Numbered from the stretch's first letter, positions 48,092 through 58,056 are shown. The stretch: DNA of 64,000 bases from Cyanobacteria bacterium REEB67 (GCA_018971775.1 JAGXAB010000013.1:43406-107405), one strand, 5' to 3'. The notes: generated by a model not told the origin, from the sequence alone. A program made the numbers and translations.

Positions 48092-49834
48092 TCAAGCGCT
48101 GTACTTTTGCCGCTCGGGGCAGACTTCGGAGAGGACCTCTTCCATTTTACCCAGCGTCGCGCCCAGACCAAAACGCATCGTCGCCGAAGTAACGACCGGA
48201 TTGGGCACCTGTGCCACCAGCCAGGCCAGATCTTCTTTGCGCACCTTATCGGCTTTATTCAAAACAGTAATCATCGGCTTGTCGACGGCGCCAAGATCGC
48301 TCAGTACATCGTGCACGGCGCTGATGTGTTCGAGCACGTTCGGATGCGAAGCATCGACGACGTGGACAAGCATATCGGCCACAGCCACCTCTTCAAGCGT
48401 GGCGCGGAAAGCGGCAATCAACGAGGTGGGCAGTTTTTTTATAAATCCTACCGTGTCGGAGATCAGCACCGGACTGTGATCGGGCAAGGTGGTGCGTCGT
48501 GTCGTCGGGTCGAGGGTGGCGAAGAGCTTATCTTGCGTAAAGACATTGGCCTTAGTCAGGGCGTTGAGCAAGGTCGATTTACCCGAATTGGTATAACCGG
48601 TCAGAGCGACCACAGGCAAATGATCGCTGGTGCGCCTCTTGCGCTGGACATCGCGATAATTGCGAATGCGCTCGGCGTCGGCTTCGAGGAAGTCGATTTT
48701 TTCACGGATACGACGGCGGTCGATTTCCAGTTTTGTTTCACCGGGACCTCTTGTACCGATGCCGCCGCCCAGTCGAGAGAGAGAGTCGCTCTTGCCGACC
48801 AGCCGCGGATATAGATATTTGAGCTGGGCAAGCTCGACCTGCAGCTTACCTTCTTTGGTCTGGGCACGCTGGGCAAAAATATCGAGGATGACTTCGGTGC
48901 GATCGACCACCTTCACTCCGACCACGGCTTCAATGTTGCGCTGTTGATTAGGAGTGAGCTCCTGATCGACGACGAGCAAGGTAGCGCCGAGCTCCTGCAC
49001 GAGCAGTGCCACTTCCTGCATCTTGCCTGAACCGAGAAAAAATTTCGGGTCCGGTTGCTGTCTGGTCTGCGTCATCCGACCACAGATGCCGGCACCGGCT
49101 GTCTTGGCCAGCTGAGCCAGTTCATCAAGATCGTCTTCAACTTGCCAGGCATCTGTGCCGTCGCTGACGAGGCCGACCAGGAAGGCACGCTCTTCGCCTT
49201 CTTGTACGGCCAGGCCGGGGGCACGCGTGCGAAATTCTTCTTCCAGAGCGCCAATCAGCTCTTCAAAATCATCTTCTTGAGCGTGCCTGGCCGTGCAGGC
49301 CGGCAGCACTTTCCACAATTTGCCCTCGGCATCCCGACCCGGCAAAAGATGCGCTATATGGACGACGTCGGCAATCTTCGATTGCTCACCATGACTTCTT
49401 GAAAATGTACCGTGAGGATTGACGCCTATCTGCGCCAGGAGGTCAAGGCGATTTCTGGCCAGGCACTGCAAATTTTCTTTGGAGAGCGCTTCTTTGAGAG
49501 CTTCGCCGTCCAGGGGTTTAACCTGTTTTTCTTCGTTTTTGGTATGAATGATGCGATGGCCGCAAAGACGTCCCGGCCCGACGCGTACGCCGCGCAACTC
49601 GGGCATGTTCACTTCCCAGGGATGACCGACAGTGACATTGACCACCTGCCCGCGTCTATTGACGACGATGGAGAGCGGATGGCCCGTTTCAAGTGAAATT
49701 TCAGCGACTGAATCTGCGAGATCGATTGTGAGGATCTTATCTTTGGGTATGCGCTTCTGCAGTAACCGATTTAGCTTCTTAATCTCTGACTGTTTAAGGC
49801 CTTTGGCCTTGCCTAAATCAAGCTTGCCGTGCAA
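48092..49834 (-). CDS. hflX: Ribosome-associated GTPase HflX
   Basis: 580 residues from a TTG with GAGAGG about 8 bp upstream. HflX is a 50S-binding GTPase that splits stalled or heat-damaged ribosomes. The N-terminal 190 residues are an extension beyond the E. coli protein, as in long HflX forms. The core has GSGKMQEVALL, DQELTPNQQRNIE, DRTEVILDIFAQRA, RLGGGIGTRGPGETKLE, then the G domain with GYTNSGKSTLLN (P-loop), DTVGFIKKLP and NKADKV. All motifs intact. Confidence 0.95.
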   Translation of the reverse strand: MHGKLDLGKAKGLKQSEIKKLNRLLQKRIPKDKILTIDLADSVAEISLETGHPLSIVVNRRGQVVNVTVGHPWEVNMPELRGVRVGPGRLCGHRIIHTKNEEKQVKPLDGEALKEALSKENLQCLARNRLDLLAQIGVNPHGTFSRSHGEQSKIADVVHIAHLLPGRDAEGKLWKVLPACTARHAQEDDFEELIGALEEEFRTRAPGLAVQEGEERAFLVGLVSDGTDAWQVEDDLDELAQLAKTAGAGICGRMTQTRQQPDPKFFLGSGKMQEVALLVQELGATLLVVDQELTPNQQRNIEAVVGVKVVDRTEVILDIFAQRAQTKEGKLQVELAQLKYLYPRLVGKSDSLSRLGGGIGTRGPGETKLEIDRRRIREKIDFLEADAERIRNYRDVQRKRRTSDHLPVVALTGYTNSGKSTLLNALTKANVFTQDKLFATLDPTTRRTTLPDHSPVLISDTVGFIKKLPTSLIAAFRATLEEVAVADMLVHVVDASHPNVLEHISAVHDVLSDLGAVDKPMITVLNKADKVRKEDLAWLVAQVPNPVVTSATMRFGLGATLGKMEEVLSEVCPERQKYSA

Positions 49835-50033
49835 TCAGTAAACCTCTCGTGGGGAATAAAAACTACCGAATCAGACCATTCCCGGTTTGTTACACCGGAA
49901 TGTCAGGGGCATACGCAATGTAGTAAGTCTCACAACGGCATCATACCCGTTTATCAGTCAAATAACACTCACAATTAATCTATATAAATAGCGGTACAAT
50001 ACCCACCTACTCAATATCTGGGGTTTATTCACT

Positions 50034-50549
50034 ATGACAACAGCAACCAAAGAAACCAAAGCGGAAACCAAGCCCTATCACTCAAAAATTGATTTGAGCG
50101 AAGACCTTCGCAAAAAAGTCGTCGCCAAACTACAGGTGACACTGGCAGCGACAGCCGACCTTACAAGCATGGCCAAACAGGCTCACTGGAACGTCAAAGG
50201 CATGCGTTTTTATCAATTGCACCTTTTGTTCGACGAAACCTACGCTGAAATCAATGAATATATTGACCTCGTTGCCGAGCGCATCACATCCTTGAGCGGC
50301 TACGCTCACGGCACGGTGCGCATGAGCGCAAAAGCATCTCCTCTACCCGAATATCCGGATGGCATCACCTGCGGCACCAAACATCTCGAGGCTCTGATCG
50401 AGCGCTATGCTATTTATGCCAAGCATGTGCGCGAAGGCATCGACACCATGACCGAAATGGGCGATGCCGGCACAGCCGACATGTATACCGAAATTTCGCG
50501 CGCCATCGACAAACGTCTCTGGTTCCTCGAAGCTCACCTCGAAGGCTAA
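50034..50549 (+). CDS. dps: Dps family ferritin-like protein
   Basis: 171 residues, ATG. Dps proteins form 12-subunit cages that oxidise and store iron and protect DNA in starvation or oxidative stress. The inter-subunit ferroxidase ligands are present in KQAHWNVKGMRFYQLHLLFDETYAEINEY (His, His, Asp, Glu at the expected spacing). The N-terminal tail is Lys-rich, which often contacts DNA. A TACAAT at 49995 (about 35 bp before the start) could be its -10 box. Confidence 0.96.
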   Translation: MTTATKETKAETKPYHSKIDLSEDLRKKVVAKLQVTLAATADLTSMAKQAHWNVKGMRFYQLHLLFDETYAEINEYIDLVAERITSLSGYAHGTVRMSAKASPLPEYPDGITCGTKHLEALIERYAIYAKHVREGIDTMTEMGDAGTADMYTEISRAIDKRLWFLEAHLEG

Positions 50550-50588
50550 TCTGAAGACAGTCAGCTAACTCTTCTAAGCTCCTCAAAC

Positions 50589-52247
50589 TCAGCGGGCCGG
50601 ACGTAATTCCACAGTTTCGTCCGGCCTTGCATTACGCCGCCGCTCAAAAAATGTTTCGCCCAGTTTGCCCCAGTCGATGACGAGCACACCGCCGACGGCC
50701 CTGTGCTGCCGGTCCCAGCTGATCAAGAGATCGAGCACAGCATGATCGACATAGCTCAGTTCCTGCAAGTCGATGTGCAATTCACAATTATCCGGCACCG
50801 CCTCAAGAGCCTCGGCCAGGCGCGGCAGAGCAAGAAATGTAGCGGCGCCACGCAGAGCGATATCGATACGCCGACCGCTGGCGGGGCGATTGATCTGGAT
50901 TTCCAGATGCGAAAAAACATAGAGCAATTTGGCTATTGAAAAAGCGACTCCGGCCAGCACACCGGTGAGCAGATCGAAGCTAACAATCAAGGCGATGGTG
51001 AGCAAATAGATGATGATTTCAGTGCGGCCATAGCGACCCATCTCTTTGACGGCCCTTGGGTCGATCATCTTATATCCGGTAAAGACGAGCAGGGCGGCAA
51101 GCGAAGATGTCGGAATCAACGCGAGCCAGTGCGGGAAGAAAGAAACAAGCAATAAGATCCAAAAGCCATGCAGGATAGTCGAACAGCGCGTCTTAGCTCC
51201 GGCCGTGACGTTGACTCCGGATCTGACCATGACTCCAGTCAGAGGCAGGGCGCCAAACAGGCCGCAGACCGTGTTTCCGATGCCCTGGGCAATCAGCTCG
51301 CGGTCATAATTAGTATTAGCCTTCGGCGATTTTTGCATGCGGTCCAGAGCCGAGCAGGCAAGGAGCGTTTCGGCTGCGGCGATGAAAGCGACAGCGAGAG
51401 CGTCAAAAGCAATGGGCCAGTTGAGCTGAGCAAAAGAGCCGAGCAGACTTTGCGGTGAAAAGGGCACTGCGCCCTGGCTCAGTGACGAAAATAAATCATG
51501 AGGCAGTGAGACGTAACGAACCGGCAGGTGGAAAAAATTGGCGCAAAAAGTAGCGATAACAATAGCGACAAGCGAACCAGGCAGTACTTTCAAGCGCCCG
51601 CGCGCAAATTTTTGCCAGGCGCTCAGCAAGACAATCGTGAGGACACCGATGATGGCAGCGAGATGATGTGTTGTCTGCCCGCTCACATTGGCCTGCCAGT
51701 CCAGTCCTTTTATGACGGCGAGCGGGATGGAAATCAAATTATTCAAACCGCTGCCCTTGGGGCTATCATCGACCATGACATGAAACTGAGCGGCAAAAAT
51801 AAGTACGCCGATGCCGGCCAGCATACCGTGAATCACCGCCGGCGGCACAGCACGGAACCAGGGTGCGAGCCTGCACAAACCAAAGGCAAGCTGCAAAAGT
51901 CCGGCCAGCAAAATAATCAAGCCCAGCTTTTCCATACCGTGCTCGTGCACTAGCTGAACGATGACTACGGCGAGACCGGCGGCCGGACCGGTGACACTGA
52001 GGGTGCTACCGCTCAAAAGGCCAACGAGTATGCCGCCGACGACACCGGTAACGATGCCCTTAGCGGGCGGCACACCGGAAGCAATGGCAATGCCCATGCA
52101 AAGCGGCAGGGCAACAAGGAAAACGACGATAGACGCCAACAAGTCATAGCGGAAGCGCTCCAAAACTTGTGCCCCCGTCAGTTCGCCAAAGAAAAGATGG
52201 CGGGCAAAATTAGCGGCCCGCGGAGCCGTTTGAGTGGTATCGGTCAT
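50589..52247 (-). CDS. SulP family anion transporter with STAS domain
   Basis: 552 residues. Ten or more hydrophobic helices at about 35-420 include the family signatures LPLCMGIAIASGVPPAKGIVTG and LSGSTLSVTGPAAGLA. A STAS domain follows (about 450-540, LHIDLQELSYVDHAVLDLL). The SulP/SLC26 family moves sulfate, bicarbonate, chloride or other anions with H+ or Na+. The family includes cyanobacterial BicA, but the substrate here cannot be told. The gene is 17 bp downstream of the glycolate-oxidase-like gene, same strand. Confidence 0.93.
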   Translation of the reverse strand: MTDTTQTAPRAANFARHLFFGELTGAQVLERFRYDLLASIVVFLVALPLCMGIAIASGVPPAKGIVTGVVGGILVGLLSGSTLSVTGPAAGLAVVIVQLVHEHGMEKLGLIILLAGLLQLAFGLCRLAPWFRAVPPAVIHGMLAGIGVLIFAAQFHVMVDDSPKGSGLNNLISIPLAVIKGLDWQANVSGQTTHHLAAIIGVLTIVLLSAWQKFARGRLKVLPGSLVAIVIATFCANFFHLPVRYVSLPHDLFSSLSQGAVPFSPQSLLGSFAQLNWPIAFDALAVAFIAAAETLLACSALDRMQKSPKANTNYDRELIAQGIGNTVCGLFGALPLTGVMVRSGVNVTAGAKTRCSTILHGFWILLLVSFFPHWLALIPTSSLAALLVFTGYKMIDPRAVKEMGRYGRTEIIIYLLTIALIVSFDLLTGVLAGVAFSIAKLLYVFSHLEIQINRPASGRRIDIALRGAATFLALPRLAEALEAVPDNCELHIDLQELSYVDHAVLDLLISWDRQHRAVGGVLVIDWGKLGETFFERRRNARPDETVELRPAR

Positions 52248-52264
52248 TGAGGACCTTTAAATTG

Positions 52265-53713
52265 TCAGCAGTGCGAAAAAACTTTGTGCCGCAGAAGAGT
52301 ACGGCCGGACTCGCCGCAGCCTTTGAGCTGGGGGAATACCTTACCGGGATTGAGAAGACCGGCAGGATCGAAACATTGTTTGACTCTGCCCATCAATTCG
52401 AGCTCTTCTTCGTTGAGAATGAGAGGCATTTCCTCCATTTTCTCGATACCGATTCCGTGTTCGCCTGAAAGTGTACCGCCCAGTTCGACACAGAGAGTGA
52501 GGATTTCCTTACCGGTGCGCATCACTCTAGCCACTTCTTCTTCATTGTCGCGATGATACAAAATACAAGGATGTAAATTGCCATCGCCGGCATGATAGAT
52601 ATTTGAAACGATGACTTTATTTCTCCGCGCTATTTCATCGATACCTTCGATGGCCTGAGCAAGTTTAGAGCGGGGAATGACGCCATCCAACACATAACCA
52701 TGAGGAGCTATGCGCCCGAGGGCACCAAATGCGGTCTTGCGCGCTTTCCAGATAGTCGCTCTCTCCTGAGCGTCCCGAGCCCATGTACTCGAGATAATGC
52801 TATTGTCCACCAGGCAGCTTTCAACAATCTTTCGTTCCTCGGCAATTGCTATCGCCTGACCATCGAGCTCGATAATGAGCAGAGCGGCAGCAGAGCGATC
52901 GAGACCAAGGCCGAGATAATCTTCGACGGCGTTCAAGGTGAGATTGTCGATCATCTCCATGGCTGCCGGTATGACACCGCGCGCCACTATATCCGATACC
53001 GCCTGTCCGGCCTGTCCGACCGATGGGAAATACGCAAGCAGGGTCTCGGTCTTTTCCGCCTTGGGAATGAGCTTGAGCACCGCTTCGGTGACGATGGCCA
53101 GGGTCCCTTCCGAGCCTACAATCAAACCGGCCAGATCGAGATCGTTGCTGCTGCGACCGATACCACCGGTAGTGACGATCCGACCATCGGCCAGGACCAT
53201 TTTTAAGGCCATGACATGATCAGTGGTCATACCGTATTTTAAAGTGTGAGGACCGCCGGCATTTTCGGCGATATTGCCGCCAATGGTAGAAGCGCTCTGA
53301 CTACTCGGATCGGGTGCAAAATAAAGCTTGAAGCGACTGGCTGCCTGCGAGACCGAGACATTGGTGGCACCGACCTCGACCAGGGCGCAACACTCCTCGG
53401 GAGAGACATAAAGGACCCGGTTCATGCGGCTGAGCACAAGCGATATACCGCCCCTGACGCAGGTAGCGCCACCGGACAATCCCGTGCCGGCACCGCGGGC
53501 GACCACAGGCATGCGGCAGGCGGCCGCCAGCTTGACCACGGCGGACACCTCTTCGGTGCTGCCGGGCAAGACGACAAGATCGGGGCACGAGGCATCGAGG
53601 GTCTCGGCGTCGCTTTCGTATACGGACAGGTCGACCGGATGGCTGAGCACATTGCGCTCGCCAACCACCGCTGCCAGTTTCACGATCAGATCTTTAATCA
53701 GGTCCTTGTCCAC
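52265..53713 (-). CDS. glcD: FAD-binding oxidase, glycolate oxidase GlcD-like
   Basis: 482 residues from a GTG. The FAD_binding_4 domain is at about 40-215 (VVARGAGTGLSGGATC, GGNIAENAGGPHTLKYG). The FAD-oxidase C-terminal domain carries YHAGDGNLHPCILY and SGEHGIGIEK. This is the catalytic subunit type of glycolate or D-lactate dehydrogenases. GlcE and GlcF partners are not adjacent, so the electron acceptor and substrate (glycolate or D-lactate) are open. It sits between a TonB-C-like exported protein (10 bp upstream) and a SulP transporter. Confidence 0.93.
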   Translation of the reverse strand: MDKDLIKDLIVKLAAVVGERNVLSHPVDLSVYESDAETLDASCPDLVVLPGSTEEVSAVVKLAAACRMPVVARGAGTGLSGGATCVRGGISLVLSRMNRVLYVSPEECCALVEVGATNVSVSQAASRFKLYFAPDPSSQSASTIGGNIAENAGGPHTLKYGMTTDHVMALKMVLADGRIVTTGGIGRSSNDLDLAGLIVGSEGTLAIVTEAVLKLIPKAEKTETLLAYFPSVGQAGQAVSDIVARGVIPAAMEMIDNLTLNAVEDYLGLGLDRSAAALLIIELDGQAIAIAEERKIVESCLVDNSIISSTWARDAQERATIWKARKTAFGALGRIAPHGYVLDGVIPRSKLAQAIEGIDEIARRNKVIVSNIYHAGDGNLHPCILYHRDNEEEVARVMRTGKEILTLCVELGGTLSGEHGIGIEKMEEMPLILNEEELELMGRVKQCFDPAGLLNPGKVFPQLKGCGESGRTLLRHKVFSHC

Positions 53714-53723
53714 AAACTATATT

Positions 53724-54584
53724 CTAGCGGCCTCGACCCGGTTGGATCTGCTCTTTGTCGCCGGTGAAATATTTAAAGCCTTGATTGCCCGAATAATTCC
53801 AGGTAAAGGTGCCGGATTTTTCGACAAACTGACGCTTGCTGTTGGGCGGATATTCGAGCACCGGATTGCCGGCCATCGATTTGATCACAGTCAAGAGCAT
53901 AGTGTTGTAGATTGGATTGTTACTCGGCTGGAGCACGCGTACATTGCCGATGCGCCCATCTCGCGCCACCATGTAGCTGACCTGGCAGGCCAGGGGCGGA
54001 CTGTGCTTAAAAAACATCTGAGCGCTGCTGTTGAAGCGGGTGTAGATGGTCTCGGCCACACGTTTGTGCCAGGCATCCCAGAGCAGCATCATCGCCTGAG
54101 ACTTATCGGGGTCGTTATTGACCGGTGTGACGGCATTGCCCTGCATGGGAGCGCCCTGATTGCCTTCCATCTGAGTCGGCGGCGGAGCGCTGTTTTCCAT
54201 TAGCGGCGACATATTCTGACCGTTGAAATTACCACCGCCTTCGTCCTGAGCGCTGGCGTGCAATGGTTTGGCATTGCCAAAAGGATTGGCATCAAACGCC
54301 CCCGGCGGTGCTTCGAGAATGCCGGCGTCATCTTCTTTTTTAGACGGATTGGCAAATGGGTCGGTCCCCCTTGTGATATCTCCGCGCCCGAGACCCTGCT
54401 GCTCGGTCTTTTTGATATCGGTCTGCTGGACGCCGGCCTTGAGGGTGTCGGCATGCGCGGCTGGCGGTAAAAATGGGACAAGGGCTAGGGCGAGGATTGA
54501 CGCCACCCAGCAAATACTCCGGGCGGGTCGTTTATCGGCTACAAAGATTTTGTTGTTGGTAAGTGTGGAGTGTTGGTTATTCAT
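53724..54584 (-). CDS. Exported TonB-C-terminal-like protein with PPGAF motif
   Basis: 286 residues, ATG. A basic N-terminus and hydrophobic segment at about 23-44 form a signal peptide (cleavage near AHA-DT). Residues 45-165 are polar and low-complexity and include EAPPGAF (near 93), the motif shared with the proteins at 44355 and 45453. The C-terminal 120 residues look like a TonB C-terminal domain: AWHKRVAETIYTRF, then CQVSYMVARDGRIGNVRVLQPSNNP and LTVIKSMAGNPVLEYPP. Such domains act in envelope protein contacts or as stand-alone exported units. It precedes glcD by 10 bp on the same strand. Confidence 0.87.
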   Translation of the reverse strand: MNNQHSTLTNNKIFVADKRPARSICWVASILALALVPFLPPAAHADTLKAGVQQTDIKKTEQQGLGRGDITRGTDPFANPSKKEDDAGILEAPPGAFDANPFGNAKPLHASAQDEGGGNFNGQNMSPLMENSAPPPTQMEGNQGAPMQGNAVTPVNNDPDKSQAMMLLWDAWHKRVAETIYTRFNSSAQMFFKHSPPLACQVSYMVARDGRIGNVRVLQPSNNPIYNTMLLTVIKSMAGNPVLEYPPNSKRQFVEKSGTFTWNYSGNQGFKYFTGDKEQIQPGRGR

Positions 54585-54788
54585 GACTGAGACCAGGGTG
54601 TGGCCTTGCTTGTCAAGGCTTATATGGCTACTTTACCCTATATTTGGCAAAAGTAAATTCGCGTTTCCCGCAACTTCGGCATTTCTGCCCGATAACTCTA
54701 GCCTAAGCGTCAGGATGGCGCTACTCTTCTATTACAAAGCAAAAATCAGGCGCAAAACATACGGCACAAAACACACAGCAGGACAAAC

Positions 54789-55613
54789 GTGGGAAGCGAA
54801 AGCAAGCAAGCAAAAGAACCGGCAAAAATCCCCTCCCTGGCGAGCGGCATCATCGATAGCCATTCGCATGTGATGAAAGAATATTTTGGCGAGGAGCAGG
54901 ACGAAATAATCGAGCGCGCCTTCGCCGAAAATCTCCAGGCCATGGTCAACCCCGCCGTCACCGTCGACGGCATGGCCGAGCTCTTTGACCTGGCCGCCCG
55001 TTATCCGAAAATCCACATCGCCATCGGCCAGCATCCGCACGAAGCAAAAGACTGGGACGAGGCCATGGCCCAGAGACTGGAAGCGGTCCTCGAGCGCCCG
55101 CAGGTGGTGGCAGTCGGCGAGTGCGGCCTGGATTATTATTACAACAACAGCTTACGCGACCAGCAGCTGCTGGCCTTCGGCGCCCAGATCGATCTGGCCG
55201 TCAAATACGACAAGCCCATCATCGTCCATTGCCGCGATGCCTGGGACGATGCTTTCGAGCTTTTGAGCAGCCGCGGCCGCGGCAAATTGCGCGGCGTCTT
55301 CCACTGCTTCACCGGCGGCCCGGAGCAATTGCCGGCTGTGAATGACCTCGATTTCTACGTCTCTTTTTCCGGCATTTTGACCTATTCAAGTGCTAAGGAA
55401 ATCCAGGCGGCGGCCCCACTGGTGCCGGAAAATCGTCTCCTGGTCGAGACCGACTGCCCCTTTCTCTCGCCGCAAAAAGTGCGGGGCAAGCGCAACGAAC
55501 CGGCCTTCGTCTGGTTTACCGCCGAAAAACTGGCCGCCCTGCGTGGCCTTGAGCTGCAAGAGTTGGCCCCGCGACTGGTCGCGAACACAAAAGAGCTCTT
55601 CCGGTTGGCTTAG
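54789..55613 (+). CDS. tatD: TatD family metal-dependent hydrolase
   Basis: 274 residues from a GTG with AGGA about 8 bp upstream. TatD proteins are metal-dependent nucleases/hydrolases of the amidohydrolase TIM barrel. Ligands are seen in IIDSHSHV (usual DxHxH), VGECGLDYYY, PIIVHCRDAWDD, FHCFTGG, and TDCPFLSP with RGKRNEP. The first 20 residues are Ser/Lys-rich and longer than usual. It lies 59 bp before the kinase array. Confidence 0.94.
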   Translation: MGSESKQAKEPAKIPSLASGIIDSHSHVMKEYFGEEQDEIIERAFAENLQAMVNPAVTVDGMAELFDLAARYPKIHIAIGQHPHEAKDWDEAMAQRLEAVLERPQVVAVGECGLDYYYNNSLRDQQLLAFGAQIDLAVKYDKPIIVHCRDAWDDAFELLSSRGRGKLRGVFHCFTGGPEQLPAVNDLDFYVSFSGILTYSSAKEIQAAAPLVPENRLLVETDCPFLSPQKVRGKRNEPAFVWFTAEKLAALRGLELQELAPRLVANTKELFRLA

Positions 55614-55671
55614 TTTTAGCGCATCTTGACATGGGCATTAGAATAAGTATTAGTCCTATATTCTTGTGCTG

Positions 55672-58056
55672 ATGAATAAAATCGCAGGCCTTGCCGCCAC
55701 GCTCAACATCAATCGTTCCAAGGCGTCGGCGGGCTCGGTCCGCCGCGTCGGACGGGCTCGCGTGGTCGAATTGAACGGCCCGGCCGAGCGCATCGAGCTA
55801 TTTCTGCTGATCTTTGCCGCGCCGCTCTGGGGAGTGGTTTTTCCGATCATGGGCCTGAGCACGATAAGCACTTTTCCCGGTTGGCTCATGCTTGGTGCCA
55901 GTCTCTTTTGCTGCCTGCATTTCCTGCATTTATTCAACAGTAAATTTAGCTTCGAAGAAAATGGGTTAAGGCTGCCGGGAGCGGATCATCGTCTGCATGC
56001 CTACAGCGATCTGAAGAGCATCTATATTGAAACGGCCCGCCCGCTCATGCTCGGCGTAGAGGTCTGGCCAAAAGGCGTAAGCCGAGATCCAGCAGCTAGA
56101 ACCAAACCGGGCACCTATTTGGTCGAAGCGCAACACCTTACCGAAGAAAGCGCCCGCCAGCTCTGGACTCTCTTTGCCGCCCATCTGCGCGATTGCGCCA
56201 TATCGCTCGATGTGCGCAACCGGCTCGTCAACTGGCGCACCCAAATCAATGCCCCCCACACCGACAGCAGAGAGACCACTCCCGAGCTCGATCCAGGCAG
56301 CGCCTGGACTGCCTGGAGCAAACGCAACGAAGCAAGAGAGAGCCAAATCGGCCGAGATTTATCCCTGAGTGTCGATCTCAAACCATTCAATCCGCTAAAA
56401 CTCATCGGCCAGTACATGGCCAGCTACAGCGATACATTCCGCAAGACCTGGCTCACTTTCTGGTGCATCATCGCTGCTTTCGCCTATCCTTTTGCCCTCT
56501 TCGGCACGGCGACCAGAGCCTTCCAGGAGCAGCACCTGCTCTCGACGGAGATTCAGAATGCGTTGGACAAAAACGCACGTTTCGGTACGGATTTCATCGA
56601 ATCTTTTCAAAAGGGCGCAAGCTCGCTCCAGCAGACATCCTGGAATACCCTGGGAGACTTTTTCGGCAATAACTGGGGAGCGATCGGTCTGATCACCCTG
56701 GTCCTGCTTGGCGGCTATAAGCTCCTCAGACATATCAATGATCCCGACGCCATCTTTATCGATTACCTCGGCATTACCACCCAGAAGCGCACTCCCACTG
56801 GTGTCATGCCCAAAGAGCATCGCAGCTGGAAAATGGTCGAAAGCATGCATCTGCTGCGCCCCGGTGAAAAATCTAACGCCAGTCGCTGGTCGATTGTCTT
56901 TGCCTGCCAGAACGGCAAGGCTCCAATCGAAGTCCCTTTCAAAGCCTTCGCCTCCGACCGCGTGCGTGAGGGCCTCCTCGAGTGCATCGATAGCTGGGGC
57001 CGCAACATAATCGTCGATCCCAAATTGCTCGAAGCTCTGGCCCCGATCAATCAGACATCCTATACCGAGCTCTGGATGAGCGCCCTGGCCGAAGCGCCAA
57101 AAATTGACGAGATGACGCCGCATTCGATTGGACTGCGCTTAGAGGGAAAAAACTATGAAATTCTCTCGCAACTGGCCAGCGGTGGTCAGGGGATAGCTTA
57201 TCTGGCCAGGAAAACAAAATCTTCAGAACAGTCGGATCTGTCGGATCTGTCGGAACAGTCGGATCAGTCGGATCAGTCAGATCGGTCGGCGGCTCTCTCA
57301 GATCGCGTCGTCTTAAAAGAAACTATCCTGCCGATCTTCGTCGATGAAAGAGCGCGCACAAAGGCGGTCGAACGTTTCAACCGCGACGCCAAATTACTGG
57401 CCAGCCTCGAGCATCCCATGATCGTCCGTCTCGATGATTTTTTTGTTGAAAACAACCGTGCCTATCTCGCCCTCGAATATGTCCCCGGTAAAACGCTCAA
57501 AGAAACTGTCGAGAGCAACGGTCCTCTGCCGGAAGCCGAGGTTCGAAGACTGGCCGTCCTGATGGCCGAGATCCTCACCTATCTGCACGAGCGTACACCA
57601 CCAGTGGTGCACCGCGATTTCACCCCGGACAATCTGATTTTGAGCGAAGACGGCAGTTTGAAACTGATCGACTTCGATGTCGCCATGGAGCAGAGCAACT
57701 TCAGCCAGACCAATGCCACCATCGTCGGCAAGCAGGCTTACATTCCCCTGGAACAATTCCGCGGCAAACCCTGCCCGCAGAGCGACATCTATGCCCTGGG
57801 CGCCACCCTTGCCTTTTTGCTCACCGGCGAAGAACCATCGGCTATTCAAGCATCGCATCCCCGCACTCTCAATCCAGAGATTTCAGAAAACCTGGACGAC
57901 ATCATTGCTGCCGCCACCGAAGCGGAGCTGAGCATGCGCACGGCCGATGCCCGTACTCTAGCCGGCATGCTGCAAAGCGATGAGCATGGCCATAAGCAAG
58001 GCCGTGAGCAAGGCAATGAGAAAAGCAATAATCAAGCCGCTAGTGAGGAGAGCTGA
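55672..58056 (+). CDS. Kinase array gene A: membrane sensor plus Ser/Thr kinase
   Basis: 794 residues from the ATG at 55672 (GTG at 55666 possible). Residues 1-490 are a membrane sensor module with hydrophobic pairs near 40-62, 68-88, 260-281 and 333-352 and cytoplasmic beta-rich parts. The Hanks kinase (about 495-780) has GGQGIAYLARK, lysine near 549 in VVLKETI, HRDFTPDN (647-649 HRD) with Thr where the usual Lys stands, DFD for DFG (667-669), and the SPEQ-like PLEQF. Between the glycine loop and the lysine lies a seven-copy (D/E)xS repeat. The TGA overlaps the next ATG by one base. The sensor module is paralogous to gene C at 59502. Confidence 0.92.
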   Translation: MNKIAGLAATLNINRSKASAGSVRRVGRARVVELNGPAERIELFLLIFAAPLWGVVFPIMGLSTISTFPGWLMLGASLFCCLHFLHLFNSKFSFEENGLRLPGADHRLHAYSDLKSIYIETARPLMLGVEVWPKGVSRDPAARTKPGTYLVEAQHLTEESARQLWTLFAAHLRDCAISLDVRNRLVNWRTQINAPHTDSRETTPELDPGSAWTAWSKRNEARESQIGRDLSLSVDLKPFNPLKLIGQYMASYSDTFRKTWLTFWCIIAAFAYPFALFGTATRAFQEQHLLSTEIQNALDKNARFGTDFIESFQKGASSLQQTSWNTLGDFFGNNWGAIGLITLVLLGGYKLLRHINDPDAIFIDYLGITTQKRTPTGVMPKEHRSWKMVESMHLLRPGEKSNASRWSIVFACQNGKAPIEVPFKAFASDRVREGLLECIDSWGRNIIVDPKLLEALAPINQTSYTELWMSALAEAPKIDEMTPHSIGLRLEGKNYEILSQLASGGQGIAYLARKTKSSEQSDLSDLSEQSDQSDQSDRSAALSDRVVLKETILPIFVDERARTKAVERFNRDAKLLASLEHPMIVRLDDFFVENNRAYLALEYVPGKTLKETVESNGPLPEAEVRRLAVLMAEILTYLHERTPPVVHRDFTPDNLILSEDGSLKLIDFDVAMEQSNFSQTNATIVGKQAYIPLEQFRGKPCPQSDIYALGATLAFLLTGEEPSAIQASHPRTLNPEISENLDDIIAAATEAELSMRTADARTLAGMLQSDEHGHKQGREQGNEKSNNQAASEES
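57226..57288 (+). repeat. 9-bp tandem repeat inside kinase A
   Basis: Seven units of GAWCNGTCR (GATCTGTCG, GAACAGTCG, GATCAGTCG and similar), exactly in frame, encoding (E/D)(Q/L/R)S. It lies in the kinase N-lobe, between the glycine loop and the catalytic lysine (residues 519-539). Confidence 0.92.
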
